From: an uncultured Atopobiaceae bacterium
GTDB lineage: Bacteria; Actinomycetota; Coriobacteriia; Coriobacteriales; Atopobiaceae
Assembly: GCA_944320385.1 (NCBI GenBank)
Contig: CALUHH010000010.1
Location: 1-64,000, forward strand
Length of the DNA stretch: 64,000 nt
Direction of reading: 5' to 3'
Shown here: in pieces, positions 34,322-43,920 of the stretch
Numbering within the stretch: position 1 is the first letter of the stretch
Layout: the number at the start of each line of letters is the position of its first letter
The notes under the pieces: generated by a model
Seen by the model: only the letters and a program-made list of their open reading frames with translations
What the model was told of the DNA's origin: nothing
Database searches by the model: none
Program-made: the position numbers and the translations under genes

Positions 34322-35489
34322 ACACGTTTGGCAGGCTTTCCCAGCTCACGAGGACCTTTGCGCGGAGCTCGCGCTGCGCCCGCCTCTCGCGCTCGCTCTT
34401 CTCCCGATACTCCGCGCCGATCTTCTCCGCCAAGAAGCGCGAGAAGACCTCAAAGCGGGAGGCGTCCGCCATCTGCGCGTACGTGAGCTGAATCACCTCA
34501 ATGCCCATCATCTGGAGGGCCGTGGCCCGATCGGCGTCACGCGCGGAGCTCTTGGCGCCGAAATGGTGGGACGCGCTCTGACACTCAACGTCAACGCCCC
34601 GCTCCCCGCACTCCCAGAAGAGGTCGCAGTAGCAGGCTCCCTGCCGACACACCCGACGCGCGTCCACGGAGAGCTGGACGCGGCGATTGTGCATGAGCTC
34701 ACCATACCCCTCGCCGCCATGGGCGGGCACTTCGGCGAGCAGCATCCCCGCCTGGACCTCAAAAGGCGACGCCGCGCCGACCCGCGCAAGAAGCGAGGCC
34801 TTGGCAAGGCATGACCTCCCCCTCGACGGGGCGTGCGCGAGATGCGCCCGCAGCGCCGCGGCATCCAGCAGGGGCGGACGCGACCAGAGCCCGGTCAGCC
34901 CACCATCGTTGTCGCGCGCCGCCCTCCACCCGCAGTATGCCGGGAGCCTGTCGGCGTCCGCCAGCCCCTGCAGCGCCGCCGCCAGCGGCCCGGGAGGCTG
35001 ATAGACCGAGAAGGTCCCCATGAGCTCCGAAAGAAGCAAGGCCACCCGCACGGGATTCGTCCGTACCGCAAGCTGTTGAACGGCAAGCACGGGCGAGAAG
35101 ACCGCGACGCCTTCGTCGACGTGGCACATGGCTCCCGCGGGCAGTGCCTCGCTCCAGACGCGCGGGCGAATGATGGCGGAGGGCCGCCGGTCACGCGGGA
35201 GAGTGGACAGCACGTCCACGGGGCCGCCGAACTCCGTGGACAGAAGCGCCGTCGAACCGCCGAGGCGCTGCCCCGCCGGACCGTAGTGCGCGCGGGAGCC
35301 CCCGGGCCCGTACGCCCGATCAAAGAGCAGCGATGCCGCCCGAAGGTTGGCGCGCAGCCGAGCGAGGTCGGCAGCGCTCAACAGGTTGCGCAACAGCGAG
35401 TCGTCCTCCCGGCCCGAGGCCAGAAGGTGCGCTATTGGCGGCGTGCGCCAATAAAGGAACGCGGATCTGTCGCAGATGATCGTCTCCAT
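34320..35489 (-). CDS. Protein with C-terminal PD-(D/E)XK nuclease-like domain
   Basis: A 389-residue protein I do not recognise as a named family. The last 130 residues have a nuclease-like layout: VSVDARRV-type lead-in, D in CYCDLFWE, then GVDVECQSASHH (an E-x-Q in place of E-x-K) and MMGIEVIQLTYAQ. This resembles Vsr/DUF559-type endonuclease folds. The N-terminal 250 residues show no motif I know. No methylase or toxin partner lies next to it. The start has no strong ribosome site. Catalytic activity is inferred only. Confidence 0.6.
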   Translation of the reverse strand: METIICDRSAFLYWRTPPIAHLLASGREDDSLLRNLLSAADLARLRANLRAASLLFDRAYGPGGSRAHYGPAGQRLGGSTALLSTEFGGPVDVLSTLPRDRRPSAIIRPRVWSEALPAGAMCHVDEGVAVFSPVLAVQQLAVRTNPVRVALLLSELMGTFSVYQPPGPLAAALQGLADADRLPAYCGWRAARDNDGGLTGLWSRPPLLDAAALRAHLAHAPSRGRSCLAKASLLARVGAASPFEVQAGMLLAEVPAHGGEGYGELMHNRRVQLSVDARRVCRQGACYCDLFWECGERGVDVECQSASHHFGAKSSARDADRATALQMMGIEVIQLTYAQMADASRFEVFSRFLAEKIGAEYREKSERERRAQRELRAKVLVSWESLPNV

Positions 35490-35770
35490 GGGACGACGCT
35501 ATCACCGCCGTGGGGGCGCCGCGCGGGACGCGGGGGCATGCGAGCGCACCAAAACAAAGATATGTGCGAGCTAATTTGCCCTTCTCCTCGACGGACATTC
35601 TCGCGACCTGCGGAAACGATGAGACGATGCGCGAAAAAGTGCTCGTTGGTCGTACAAAAGTCAAAAGTGGGCGCACGGCGATAGCTTCGGCAAACCTTCG
35701 CAGACGGCGCCAAAGCGCCGGCGGGCGGCAAACGGGTAAGATGACGGGGACCCCAAACGGAAGGACCCCC

Positions 35771-36556
35771 ATGCCCGACACCCCCGCGCGCGAGCTGAGG
35801 CTCGTCTCCTGGAACGTCAACGGCCTGCGCGCCGTCATGAAGAAGGACCCGAGCTTCGTCGACGTGGTGGAGGCCACGGGCGCCGACGTCTTTGCCGTCC
35901 AGGAGACCAAGCTCCAGGAGGGCCAGATCGACCTCGACCTGCCCGGCTACCACCAGACCTGGAGCTACGCCGAGCGCAAGGGGTACTCCGGCACCGCCGT
36001 CTTCAGCCGCGAGGAGCCGCTGCGGGTCATCAACCACATCGGCGCGCCGGAGGCCGACGACGAGGGCCGCGTCTGCGCGCTCGAGTTCCCGGGGTACTGG
36101 TTCGTGGACGTCTACACGCCCAACGCGCAAAACGAGCTCGCGCGCATCGAGACGCGCCTCGCCTGGGACGCGGCGTACCGCGACTTCCTCGTGGGGCTTG
36201 CCGCCGAGAAGCCCGTGGTGACCTGCGGGGACTTCAACGTCGCGCACAACGAGATCGACCTCAAGAACCCCGGCCCCAACCGGGGCAACGCGGGCTTTTC
36301 CGACGAGGAGCGCGAGAGCTTCACGCGCCTGCTCGACGCGGGCTTCACCGACACCTTCCGCGCGCGCCATCCCGACCTCACGGGCGCCTACAGCTGGTGG
36401 AGCTACCGCTTCAACGCGCGCAAGAACAACGCCGGCTGGCGCATCGACTACTTCCTCGTCTCAAACGACATCGCCGACCGCGTGACCGGTGCATCGATCC
36501 TCTCCGAGGTGTACGGCTCCGACCACTGCCCGGTGGAGCTCACGATCGAGCTGTAG
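35771..36556 (+). CDS. Exodeoxyribonuclease III/AP endonuclease
   Basis: DNA repair nuclease acting on abasic sites and 3' ends. The ATG at MPDTPARELRLVSWNVNGLR follows GGAAGGACCCCC. Metal-site and catalytic motifs are WNVNGLRA, VQETKLQ, CGDFNVAHNEIDLKNP and GSDHCPVEL at the end. The 261 residues match ExoA/XthA enzymes. It is transcribed away from the PD-(D/E)XK-like gene across a 280-bp gap in which I see no gene. Confidence 0.95.
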   Translation: MPDTPARELRLVSWNVNGLRAVMKKDPSFVDVVEATGADVFAVQETKLQEGQIDLDLPGYHQTWSYAERKGYSGTAVFSREEPLRVINHIGAPEADDEGRVCALEFPGYWFVDVYTPNAQNELARIETRLAWDAAYRDFLVGLAAEKPVVTCGDFNVAHNEIDLKNPGPNRGNAGFSDEERESFTRLLDAGFTDTFRARHPDLTGAYSWWSYRFNARKNNAGWRIDYFLVSNDIADRVTGASILSEVYGSDHCPVELTIEL

Positions 36557-36560
36557 CGGA

Positions 36561-36680
36561 CGTCGTACAAACTCACCCGAGAAATGTACGGGCACCTCGT
36601 TCTTCTCGTCTGGCGAGAAGAACGCTGAGCTGGGAAAAGTTCGGGCGGCATTCTGCCGCGGCAGGATTGCTCGAGCAAAA
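36561..36680 (+). repeat. 120-bp triple-hairpin element, copy A
   Basis: It starts five bases after the exoA stop. The parts in order are a CGTACA/TGTACG dyad around CGAGAAA (36564-36590), CGTTCTTCTCG with 5-nt loop and its complement (36598-36624), a GCGGCA hairpin, and the palindrome TTGCTCGAGCAA (36667-36678). It aligns with the minus strand of 34197-34321. It sits in the gap between convergent exoA and the PHP gene. Confidence 0.85.
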
Positions 36681-36716
36681 GTCGCGCGGGCTTGCGCGGC
36701 GCGGGGCCGCCGGCGC

Positions 36717-37544
36717 CTAGAGCTCCGGCACGTCGAGCCCCGCCCCCGCCATCGCGGCGAGAAACGCCTCGGCCGAGCGCGTGGCGACGAGCTCCTGCGG
36801 AAAGCCGATCTCCTCGAGCAGCGCGAGCGCGCAGGGCGTGCGGCCAACGGCGGCGCAGACGTGGGCGTCGGTGTTGACGACGACCTGGCAGCCGAGCTCG
36901 GCGCACGTCTCGGCGATGGCGCGGCAGCTCGACCAAGTGCGCCCGTCGCGCCGCGCGGCCTCGAGGCTGTGCTCGTTGATCTCGATGAGCTTGCCGAGGC
37001 GCGCGGCCTCGCCCACGACCTCCCGGACGTCAAAGGGCACGCCCGCGCGCCCCGTGTGGCCGAGCACGAGCACCTTGGGCTGGGCGAGCGCCCCGAGGTA
37101 CATCTGCGTGGTCCGCTCGAGCGACGCGCCGTCGGCGAAGTTCTTGTAGTGGACGCTCGCGATGACGTAGTCGCAGTTTGGCGTCGCGCGCGCATAGAGG
37201 GTCGAGGGCCTGCGAGCCGGACGACCGGTGATGTCGGCGTCGACCTCTATCTCCTGGCCGAAGAGCCCGCCCTCGAGCGTGCGGATGTCCGCCTCCATGC
37301 CGTGGAGCAGCCGCACGCCCTCCCAGACGCGCGGCAGGACGCCCATGTTGATGAAGTGCTGGTAGTCGCGCAGGTCGGCGTGGCCCAGGTCCGTGCCCGG
37401 GAAGAGCATGTCGCTGAAGTGGTCCGTCACACCCAAAAGCTCCAGGCCCGCGTCGCGCGCGGCGAGCACGTTCTCGCGCACCGTCGAGTACGCGTGGCGC
37501 GAGTAGAGCGTGTGCGTGTGGACGTCACAGCGGTTCTCGAGCAT
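36717..37544 (-). CDS. PHP-domain phosphatase (YcdX-like)
   Basis: A metal-dependent phosphoesterase of the PHP family, 275 residues. The ATG at MLENRCDVHTHTLYS has GAGGAGG upstream. Metal-binding motifs are DVHTHT (near 8), GVTDHFSD, a central HGMEAD, ASVHYKNF, LGHTGRA and VVNTDAH near the end. It is 40 nt downstream of the aminotransferase on the same strand, separated by a palindrome. Substrate is unknown. Confidence 0.88.
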   Translation of the reverse strand: MLENRCDVHTHTLYSRHAYSTVRENVLAARDAGLELLGVTDHFSDMLFPGTDLGHADLRDYQHFINMGVLPRVWEGVRLLHGMEADIRTLEGGLFGQEIEVDADITGRPARRPSTLYARATPNCDYVIASVHYKNFADGASLERTTQMYLGALAQPKVLVLGHTGRAGVPFDVREVVGEAARLGKLIEINEHSLEAARRDGRTWSSCRAIAETCAELGCQVVVNTDAHVCAAVGRTPCALALLEEIGFPQELVATRSAEAFLAAMAGAGLDVPEL

Positions 37545-37557
37545 GGTCCTCCTCAAA

Positions 37558-37588
37558 ATGATACGAAGGGACTGTCTCTTCGTATCAT
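37558..37588. repeat. Palindrome with GGGACTGTC core and ATGATACGAA arms
   Basis: ATGATACGAAGGGA, CTG and a matching right arm form a 14-bp stem with one G-T pair. The right end contains the TGA stop of the aminotransferase. The same arms recur at 61864-61894. A terminator or processing hairpin is likely. Confidence 0.8.
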
Positions 37589-38769
37589 CGGTAGCTGGCG
37601 GCAAGCTTGGCCCAGGCGGGCAGGGAGTTCACGATGGTCTCGTAGGAGACGCAGTAGCCCACGCGCACCCAGCCCGGGCAGCCAAAGGAGTCGGACGGGA
37701 CGGGCAGGAGCTCGAGCGCCTTGGCGCGCTGGAAGAAGGCCTCGGCGTCGGGCTCGAGCGCCTTGACCCAGAGGTAGAACGCGCCCTCGGGCTCGACGAA
37801 CTCATAGTCCAGGCGGGAGAGGCCCTCGGTGAGCGCGGCGCGGTTGCGCGCGTAGGCCTCGACGTCGCTGGGCACGTCCACGCAGTCCGCCAGGACGCGC
37901 TGAAAGAGCGCCGGAGCGCACACGAAGCCCAGCTTGCGGCCGGCGCCGGCAATGGCCAGGACCAGGTCGTCATGGTCGGGGTTGGCAGGCGGAACGAGCA
38001 CCCAGCCGATGCGCTCGCCAGGCAGCGAGAGGCTCTTGGAGTAGCTGTAGCAGACGATCGTGCGGTCGTAGACGGCGGGCACCCAGGGAACCTCCGCACC
38101 GTAGGTGATCTCGCGGTAGGGCTCGTCGGCCACGAGGTAGATGGTGGTGCCGAGGCGCTCCTCGGCGTCGCGCAGCGCGCCGGCGAGCGCGTCGAGGTTG
38201 GCGCGCGAGTAGACCGAGCCCACGGGGTTGTTGGGCGAGTTGATGACCACGGCCTTGGTGCGCTCCGTGACCGCCGCGGCGACGGCGGCGGCGTCGACCT
38301 GGAACGTGGCGGGGTCGGCGAGCACCTCCACGCAGGTGGCGCCGGCGGTCTCGATCCAGACGCGGTACTCGGGGAAGTACGGGGCGATCACGATGACCTC
38401 GTCGCCGGGGTTGACGATCGCGTGGAAGGTGATGGAGAGCGAGGCCGCCGCGCCGCAGGTGAGGTAGAGGTCGCCGGCGCTCGCCGCGCCCTCGCCGAAG
38501 CGGCGGGAGAGGCTCGCCGCCACAGCCTCGCGCACGGCGGGCAGGCCGTTTGCGGGCGTGTAGCCGTGGAGCTGCGTCGCGGGAAGGGCGAGGCTGCGCT
38601 CGATCGAGGCGCGCACCTCGTCCGGGGCGGGGATGGAGGGGTTGCCCAGCGAGAAGTCAAAGACGTTCTCGGCGCCGATCTCTGCCTTGCGCGCCCCGGC
38701 GTAGGCGGCGATCTCGCGGATGGAGGACTTCTGCGCGCCGTATGCGCGGCTCTTCTCGTTGATGGACAT
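37585..38769 (-). CDS. Class I/II pyridoxal-phosphate aminotransferase
   Basis: A fold-type I aminotransferase of 394 residues, probably an aspartate- or aromatic-type enzyme. The ATG at MSINEKSRAYG has AAGGGGG upstream. Motifs are FSLGNPSIPAPDEV, LTCGAAASLS, INSPNNPVGSVYS, VADEPYREI and the PLP lysine in YSYSKSLSLPGERIGW. The stop codon lies inside the palindrome at 37558-37588. Exact substrate is not determinable. Confidence 0.9.
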   Translation of the reverse strand: MSINEKSRAYGAQKSSIREIAAYAGARKAEIGAENVFDFSLGNPSIPAPDEVRASIERSLALPATQLHGYTPANGLPAVREAVAASLSRRFGEGAASAGDLYLTCGAAASLSITFHAIVNPGDEVIVIAPYFPEYRVWIETAGATCVEVLADPATFQVDAAAVAAAVTERTKAVVINSPNNPVGSVYSRANLDALAGALRDAEERLGTTIYLVADEPYREITYGAEVPWVPAVYDRTIVCYSYSKSLSLPGERIGWVLVPPANPDHDDLVLAIAGAGRKLGFVCAPALFQRVLADCVDVPSDVEAYARNRAALTEGLSRLDYEFVEPEGAFYLWVKALEPDAEAFFQRAKALELLPVPSDSFGCPGWVRVGYCVSYETIVNSLPAWAKLAASYR

Positions 38770-38861
38770 GGGCGGCCCCCTTCGACGATGCTGACTGCGC
38801 ACCATTGTACGCGGAAGGGGCAGGGCGGCTGCGAAGGGTTCCGAGTTTGAAATGGTTTTGG

Positions 38862-38948
38862 GGGCAGTGACCCAAATGGGGACAGGATACTTTTGGGACA
38901 TTGAGAGCATGTCCCAAAAGTATCCTGTCCCCATTTGGGTCACTGCCC
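38862..38948. repeat. 40-bp perfect inverted repeat between ftsH and the aminotransferase
   Basis: The left arm 38862-38901 and right arm 38909-38948 are perfect reverse complements over 40 nt with a 7-nt loop (TGAGAGC). The arms include CAAATGGGGACAGGATAC and TTTTGGGACAT. It starts 10 nt past the ftsH stop and could end ftsH transcription, though the length is far beyond a usual terminator stem. Confidence 0.95.
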
Positions 38949-38958
38949 TCATTTGGGC

Positions 38959-40881
38959 CTAGCGCTGCGGCTCCTCGTCCTTCTCGCCCGCCTCGTACTC
39001 CTCCCAGCGACCGTCGAGCAGGGCCTCCACGGCCGCGCCCTCCACGGTCTCGCGCTCGAGGAGCACGCGCGCCATCGTGTCCATCTGGTCGCGACGGGCG
39101 TCCAGCACCGATCGCGCCCGGTCGTGGCCGGTGCGCATGATGCGCTCCACCTCGTCGTCGATGCGCTTGGCGGTCTCGGCGGAGTAGTCCTGGTGGTTGG
39201 CGTAGTCGCGGCCCAGGAAGACCTCGTGCTGCGCCTCGCCAAAGACCTGCGCCCCCAGCTCGTCGCTCATGCCGTAGCGCGTGACCATGGTCCGCGCGAG
39301 CTTGGTGGCCCGCTCGAGGTCGTTGGAGGCGCCGGTGGTGACGTCGTCGCAGAAGAGCTCCTCGGCCGTGCGGCCCGCGAGCAGCACCGCGATCTGGTCG
39401 AGCATGCCGTCGCGCGTCTCGAGGAAGTGGTCCTCCTCGGGCACCTGCATCGTGTAGCCCAGCGCCTGGCCGCGGCTCACGATGCTGATCTTGTGGACGG
39501 GGTCGGAGTTCTCGAGGACGTGCCCCACGAGCGCGTGGCCCGACTCGTGGTAGGCGATGACGCGCCGCTCGCGCTCGGTGATGATGCGGCTCTTGCGCTC
39601 GGGGCCCGCCATCACGCGCTCCATGGCCTCCTCGACCTCCCCCGCGCCGATGGCGCAGAGGTGGCGGCGCGCCGCGAGCAGCGCGGACTCGTTCATGAGG
39701 TTGGCGAGGTCGGCGCCCGTGAAGCCCGGCGTGATCTTGGCCAGGCGGGCAAAGTCGACGTCGTCGGAGAAGGGCTTGCCCTCGGCGTGGACGCGCAGGA
39801 TCTTCTCGCGACCGCACACGTCGGGGCGGTCCACGGTGACGCGCCGGTCGAAGCGGCCCGGGCGCAGCAGCGCGGGGTCGAGGATGTCGGGGCGGTTGGT
39901 GGCGGCTATGAGGATGACCGAGGAGTTCTCCTCGAAGCCGTCCATCTCGACGAGCAGCTGGTTGAGGGTCTGCTCGCGCTCGTCGTGCCCGCCGCCCAGG
40001 CCCGCGCCGCGCTGGCGTCCCACCGCGTCGATCTCGTCGATGAAGACGATGCAGGGGGCGGCCGCCTTGGCCTGCTTGAAGAGGTCGCGCACGCGCGAGG
40101 CGCCCACGCCCACGAACATCTCCACGAAGTCAGAGCCGGAGATCGAGAAGAACGGCACGCCCGCCTCGCCGGCCACGGCCTTGGCCAGCAGCGTCTTGCC
40201 GGTGCCGGGCGGGCCCACGAGCAGCACGCCGCGCGGGATGCGCGCGCCCATCTTGTGATAGCGCTCGGGTTCGGCGAGGAAGTCGCGTATCTCCTGGAGC
40301 TCCTCGACCGCCTCGTCCACGCCGGCGACGTCGGCGAACGTGACCTTGGGGCGCTCCGCCTCCGTGGTGAGCGCCTTGGTCTTGGCAAACGACATGGTCT
40401 TGTCGTTTTGGTTGGACATGCGGCTCATGTAGTACACGAACACGCCAACGAGCAGCAGCGTGGGCACCACCGAGACGAGCACGGTCTCGAGCAGGCCCGA
40501 GTCGCTCGTGTCGATGCGATAGGTGACGTCGGGGTGCTCGGCCATGAGCTCGGCGAGCGAGTCCTCGCCCACGTACACGCTCGTGTAGTTGACGAGGGCG
40601 TCCTCGTTCCCCCTGGCGGCGTCGTCGCGCCAGTAGGAGCCCGAGACGCTCCCGTCCTCGGTCTTGAACGAGACGCTGTCCACGCGGTCGTCCTTCACGG
40701 CGGTCACGAACTCGTTGGTGGCGAGCGCGTCGGTGGTCTTGCCGCCGCCAAAGCCGCCGGTCCCCGCCGAGAAGATGAGGTACAGGACTATCGCGACCAC
40801 GACGGCGCTCGTGATGGCCGCCGAGCGCGGGCGCCCCTCGGGGCCCGCAGGGCCGAGCGGGTAGTTGTTCTTGTCGGACAA
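38959..40881 (-). CDS. ftsH: ATP-dependent zinc metalloprotease FtsH
   Basis: Membrane-bound AAA+ protease degrading misfolded and regulatory proteins. The 640 residues have a TM helix near 22-39, an extracytoplasmic domain, a second TM near 133-150 ([20 protein letters not shown]), Walker A GPPGTGKT, Walker [10 protein letters not shown], a second-region [18 protein letters not shown] and the zinc site HESGH. The start is TTG with AAGGAGAG upstream. It follows hpt and tilS, the usual tilS-hpt-ftsH order. Confidence 0.97.
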   Translation of the reverse strand: MSDKNNYPLGPAGPEGRPRSAAITSAVVVAIVLYLIFSAGTGGFGGGKTTDALATNEFVTAVKDDRVDSVSFKTEDGSVSGSYWRDDAARGNEDALVNYTSVYVGEDSLAELMAEHPDVTYRIDTSDSGLLETVLVSVVPTLLLVGVFVYYMSRMSNQNDKTMSFAKTKALTTEAERPKVTFADVAGVDEAVEELQEIRDFLAEPERYHKMGARIPRGVLLVGPPGTGKTLLAKAVAGEAGVPFFSISGSDFVEMFVGVGASRVRDLFKQAKAAAPCIVFIDEIDAVGRQRGAGLGGGHDEREQTLNQLLVEMDGFEENSSVILIAATNRPDILDPALLRPGRFDRRVTVDRPDVCGREKILRVHAEGKPFSDDVDFARLAKITPGFTGADLANLMNESALLAARRHLCAIGAGEVEEAMERVMAGPERKSRIITERERRVIAYHESGHALVGHVLENSDPVHKISIVSRGQALGYTMQVPEEDHFLETRDGMLDQIAVLLAGRTAEELFCDDVTTGASNDLERATKLARTMVTRYGMSDELGAQVFGEAQHEVFLGRDYANHQDYSAETAKRIDDEVERIMRTGHDRARSVLDARRDQMDTMARVLLERETVEGAAVEALLDGRWEEYEAGEKDEEPQR

Positions 40882-40940
40882 GCGTCTCTCCTTGCATGGG
40901 ACCTGACGGGCCGGCGGGCGCCGGCGTCAGGGAGTCGGTG

Positions 40941-41489
40941 CTACTTGTAGACCTCGGGCTTGAGGATGCCGATATAGGGCAGGTTGCGGTAGCGCTCGGC
41001 AAAGTCGAGCCCGTAGCCCACGATGAACTCGTCGGGCACGTGCGCGCCAACGTAGCGCGGCTTGACGGCCGGCGTGTTGCCGGGGACGTCCTTGACGAGA
41101 AACGCCGCCACCTCGACCGAGGCGGGGCCGCGGCCCTTGAGCAGGTCGATGAGGTAGGACAGGGTGAGGCCGGAGTCGAGGATGTCCTCCACGATCAAGA
41201 CGTCGCGCCCCTCGATCTTGGTGTCCAGGTCCTTGACGATGCGCACCACGCCCGAGCTCTTGGCGCCGTCGCCGTAGCTCGAGACCGCCATGAAGTCGAT
41301 CCCGATCGGGCAGTCGATCGCGCGCATGAGGTCGGCCATGAAGACCACCGCGCCGCGCAGCACGGCGACGACCAGCGGGTTCTTGTCGCCATAGTCGCGC
41401 GTGATCTCCTCGCCCATGCGGGCCACGATGTCGCGGATCTCGTCCTCGCCGAGCAGGATGCCCTTGACGTCCGGATGCAGCTCCTCCAT
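40941..41489 (-). CDS. hpt: Hypoxanthine phosphoribosyltransferase
   Basis: Salvages hypoxanthine and guanine using PRPP. The 182 residues contain the PRPP-binding loop VLIVEDILDSGLTL (near 93-106), NPLVVAVLRGAVVFMADLMR, and the C-terminal PDEFIVGYGLDFAERYRNLPYIG. It is 24 nt after tilS and 60 nt before ftsH on the same strand. Confidence 0.96.
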   Translation of the reverse strand: MEELHPDVKGILLGEDEIRDIVARMGEEITRDYGDKNPLVVAVLRGAVVFMADLMRAIDCPIGIDFMAVSSYGDGAKSSGVVRIVKDLDTKIEGRDVLIVEDILDSGLTLSYLIDLLKGRGPASVEVAAFLVKDVPGNTPAVKPRYVGAHVPDEFIVGYGLDFAERYRNLPYIGILKPEVYK

Positions 41490-41513
41490 TGCGCTCCCCT
41501 TCCTCGTGCACGC

Positions 41514-43046
41514 TCACGATTCGCCGAGAGGGGCCGCGTGCCCCTCGTCCTGTGCCAGGGTCAATTCTAGCAGCCACCTCGTCTGCGGCGTGCACCGCGC
41601 GCGCTCGTCGGCACGGATGCCCGCGACCCACACGACCGGCCCGGTGGGCGCGGCGTGGACGACGGGCACGAGCGCCCGCTCCTCGAGCGGCACGCGCGCC
41701 TCCCCCACGAGGTCGGAGAGCTTCTTGGACTGGCCGTGCATCCCCAGGGGGCACAGGACCTCGCCCGCGTGCGGGGCGCTCACCCAGAGCCTGCCCCCGC
41801 GCGCCGGGTCGACGCCGGCGGACACGGCGTCGAGCAGGACGGAGTCCCCCGACCACTCCAGGGCGTGGGCGCGCGCGAGCGCGGCGACGTCGACGCCCGC
41901 CGGCACCTGTCTCACGCGGGCGAGAAGGACCCGCCCCCCGGGCAGCTCCAGGCGGCCGGGGACCTTGAGCCACGCGGCCACGAGGCTCTGCGGCGCGCGG
42001 CGCGAGCGAACGGCGAGCAGGCCGTGGTCGACGCGGGCCTCGGCGCCCAGCGGCACGTTGGTGGAGCCGGCGCCCGCGGCCACGGCCTCGAGCACCGATG
42101 CCACGTGCCGCGCCTCGAGGCGGGCCTCGGGGCAGACCGCCAGGACGGCCGCGCGCACGACGCGGCGGGCGACGGCAACCTCGGTCGCGGCAAGGCGTGC
42201 CGCGTCGAGCACCAGCAGGCCCTCGCCCTCCTCGCGCGTGAGGTCGCGCAGGGCCCGGGCGGAGACGGCGGTGAGGTAGGCGTCCTCGTCGGAGAGGATG
42301 TCGCAGGTCGTGGAGAGGCTCGCCACCACGCGCGGGTTGCGCCGCAGCGCCACGGGCATGACCTCGTGGCGCACGAAGGCGCGCAGGTAGCGCGTGTCGG
42401 CGTTGGTGTCGTCCTCGCGCCAGACGATGCCCCGCATGCGCAGCAGGTCGCAGAGCTCGGCGTGGGTACGGTCGAGCAGGGGGCGCACGATGCGGTTGCG
42501 GCGGCGCGGGATGGACGAGAGGCCCGCGGCGCCGGTGCCGCGGATGGCGTTCATGAAGAAGGTCTCGGCGCGGTCGTCGGCGGTGTGGGCCGTGAGGATG
42601 CGCGCGGCGGAGCGGGGCGTCCCAAACTCCGCCGAGAGGTCGTTGGCGAGGCGCGTGGCCTCGGCGTAGCGGGCGATGCGGCCCGCGTTCTCCACGTTGC
42701 CGTCGCCCTCGGCCGCGAGCTCGCCAACGTCGACGCGCCGGATCGTGCACGGAATGCCAAAGCGGGCGGCGAGGTCGCGCACGAACTCCTCGTCCTCCTC
42801 GGCGTCGATGCCGCGCAGGCCGTGGTTGACGTGCAGGACGTGAAGGCGCTCCCGGGCGATGCGCGCCGGGCCGCGGCCGTCGTCGATGTCCAGCGTCGAG
42901 GTGGCGGCCAGGACGAGAAGGGCCGTCGAGTCCGCGCCGCCCGAGACCATGAGCACGACGGGGGCGGAGAGCCCCTCGTCCGGCCGCCCGCTCGGGCGCT
43001 CGAAGCGACTCCTGGCAGAGGCGTATCGACGGGAAACGCTCGGCAT
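41514..43046 (-). CDS. tilS: tRNA(Ile)-lysidine synthetase
   Basis: Modifies C34 of the CAU tRNA-Ile to lysidine so that it reads AUA. The N-terminal PP-loop is VLMVSGGADSTALLV (near 31-45), followed by LHVLHVNHGLRGIDAEEDEEF, TAHTADDRAETFFMN and PLLDRTHAEL. The 510 residues include a C-terminal domain with CPLGMHGQSKKLSDLV. The ATG has GGAGGTGGTGC upstream. It opens the tilS-hpt-ftsH unit. Confidence 0.95.
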   Translation of the reverse strand: MPSVSRRYASARSRFERPSGRPDEGLSAPVVLMVSGGADSTALLVLAATSTLDIDDGRGPARIARERLHVLHVNHGLRGIDAEEDEEFVRDLAARFGIPCTIRRVDVGELAAEGDGNVENAGRIARYAEATRLANDLSAEFGTPRSAARILTAHTADDRAETFFMNAIRGTGAAGLSSIPRRRNRIVRPLLDRTHAELCDLLRMRGIVWREDDTNADTRYLRAFVRHEVMPVALRRNPRVVASLSTTCDILSDEDAYLTAVSARALRDLTREEGEGLLVLDAARLAATEVAVARRVVRAAVLAVCPEARLEARHVASVLEAVAAGAGSTNVPLGAEARVDHGLLAVRSRRAPQSLVAAWLKVPGRLELPGGRVLLARVRQVPAGVDVAALARAHALEWSGDSVLLDAVSAGVDPARGGRLWVSAPHAGEVLCPLGMHGQSKKLSDLVGEARVPLEERALVPVVHAAPTGPVVWVAGIRADERARCTPQTRWLLELTLAQDEGHAAPLGES

Positions 43047-43104
43047 GCACCACCTCCATAACGGCTACCCTAGAAGCTCAGTGTACGCCAGCGAGAGGAG
43101 CCCC

Positions 43105-43917
43105 ATGACCCCCGAGATCCATCTTCACGTGCTCGCGAGCGGCTCGAAGGGCAACGCCGCGCTGGTGGAGGGGCCCGGCGGCCTGGTGCTCGTGGACGAC
43201 GGCCTCTCGCGCCGCGCGCTCGTGGCGCGCGCCGACGAGCTGGGCGTGGACGTCGGGCACGTCGTGGGCGTGATCCTCACCCACGAGCACTCCGACCACG
43301 TGGGCGGCCTCACGGTGTTCTGCAACCGCTTCGACGGGCCGCTCTTTGCCACGGCGGGAACGGCGGGGGCGCGACGTTACCTCGCCGAGCTCCCGTTCAC
43401 GCTAGTCGGCCACGAGGACGAGTTCGAGCTGGCGGGCATGCGGGTGAGGACCTTTCCCACCTCGCACGACGTCGCCGACCCGGTGGGCCTGCGCTTCTCG
43501 ACCGCAGACGACGCCCTCGGCTTCTGCACCGATACGGGCGAGCTGGGCGAGTGCGCCCTGGAGGCGCTGACCGATGTGCGCATCCTGGCGCTCGAGTCCA
43601 ACCACGATGAGCGCATGCTCGCCACGGGCGACTACCCCGCCTACCTCAAGGCGCGCGTGGGCGGGCCGACCGGGCACCTCTCCAACGCCCAGGCTGCCCA
43701 TGCCCTGGGGAGGCTTGTGGGCGAGGACACCGAGACGGTCGTGGCCATGCACCTCTCGCAGGAGAACAACCGGCCGAGCGTCTGCGTGCGCACGCTCGCC
43801 GAGGCCGTGGGGGCCGAGGTCGTGCCCGGCGAGGACGGCCGCCCCGAGGCCCGCACGCCCGACGGCCGCCTCACGATCTGCTGCGCCGCCCAGGACTGGC
43901 CACTGTCCGTGTGGTAG
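43105..43917 (+). CDS. Metallo-beta-lactamase-fold hydrolase (YycJ/WalJ-like)
   Basis: A 270-residue MBL-fold protein, probably a nuclease-type phosphodiesterase linked in Firmicutes to the WalRK locus. The ATG follows GAGAGGAGCCCC. Motifs are the N-terminal LASGSKGNAALVEG, the zinc site THEHSDHVGG (near 59-68), TSHDVADPVG, LESNHDERML, and a final HLSQENNRP. It diverges from tilS. No walRK genes are visible here. Confidence 0.88.
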   Translation: MTPEIHLHVLASGSKGNAALVEGPGGLVLVDDGLSRRALVARADELGVDVGHVVGVILTHEHSDHVGGLTVFCNRFDGPLFATAGTAGARRYLAELPFTLVGHEDEFELAGMRVRTFPTSHDVADPVGLRFSTADDALGFCTDTGELGECALEALTDVRILALESNHDERMLATGDYPAYLKARVGGPTGHLSNAQAAHALGRLVGEDTETVVAMHLSQENNRPSVCVRTLAEAVGAEVVPGEDGRPEARTPDGRLTICCAAQDWPLSVW

Positions 43918-43920
43918 GAC

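Noticed and set aside
40927-43059. A 710-residue minus-strand frame across hpt and tilS
   Set aside because: Arg/Gly/Pro-rich shadow in another frame of the same strand; tilS and hpt are unmistakable.
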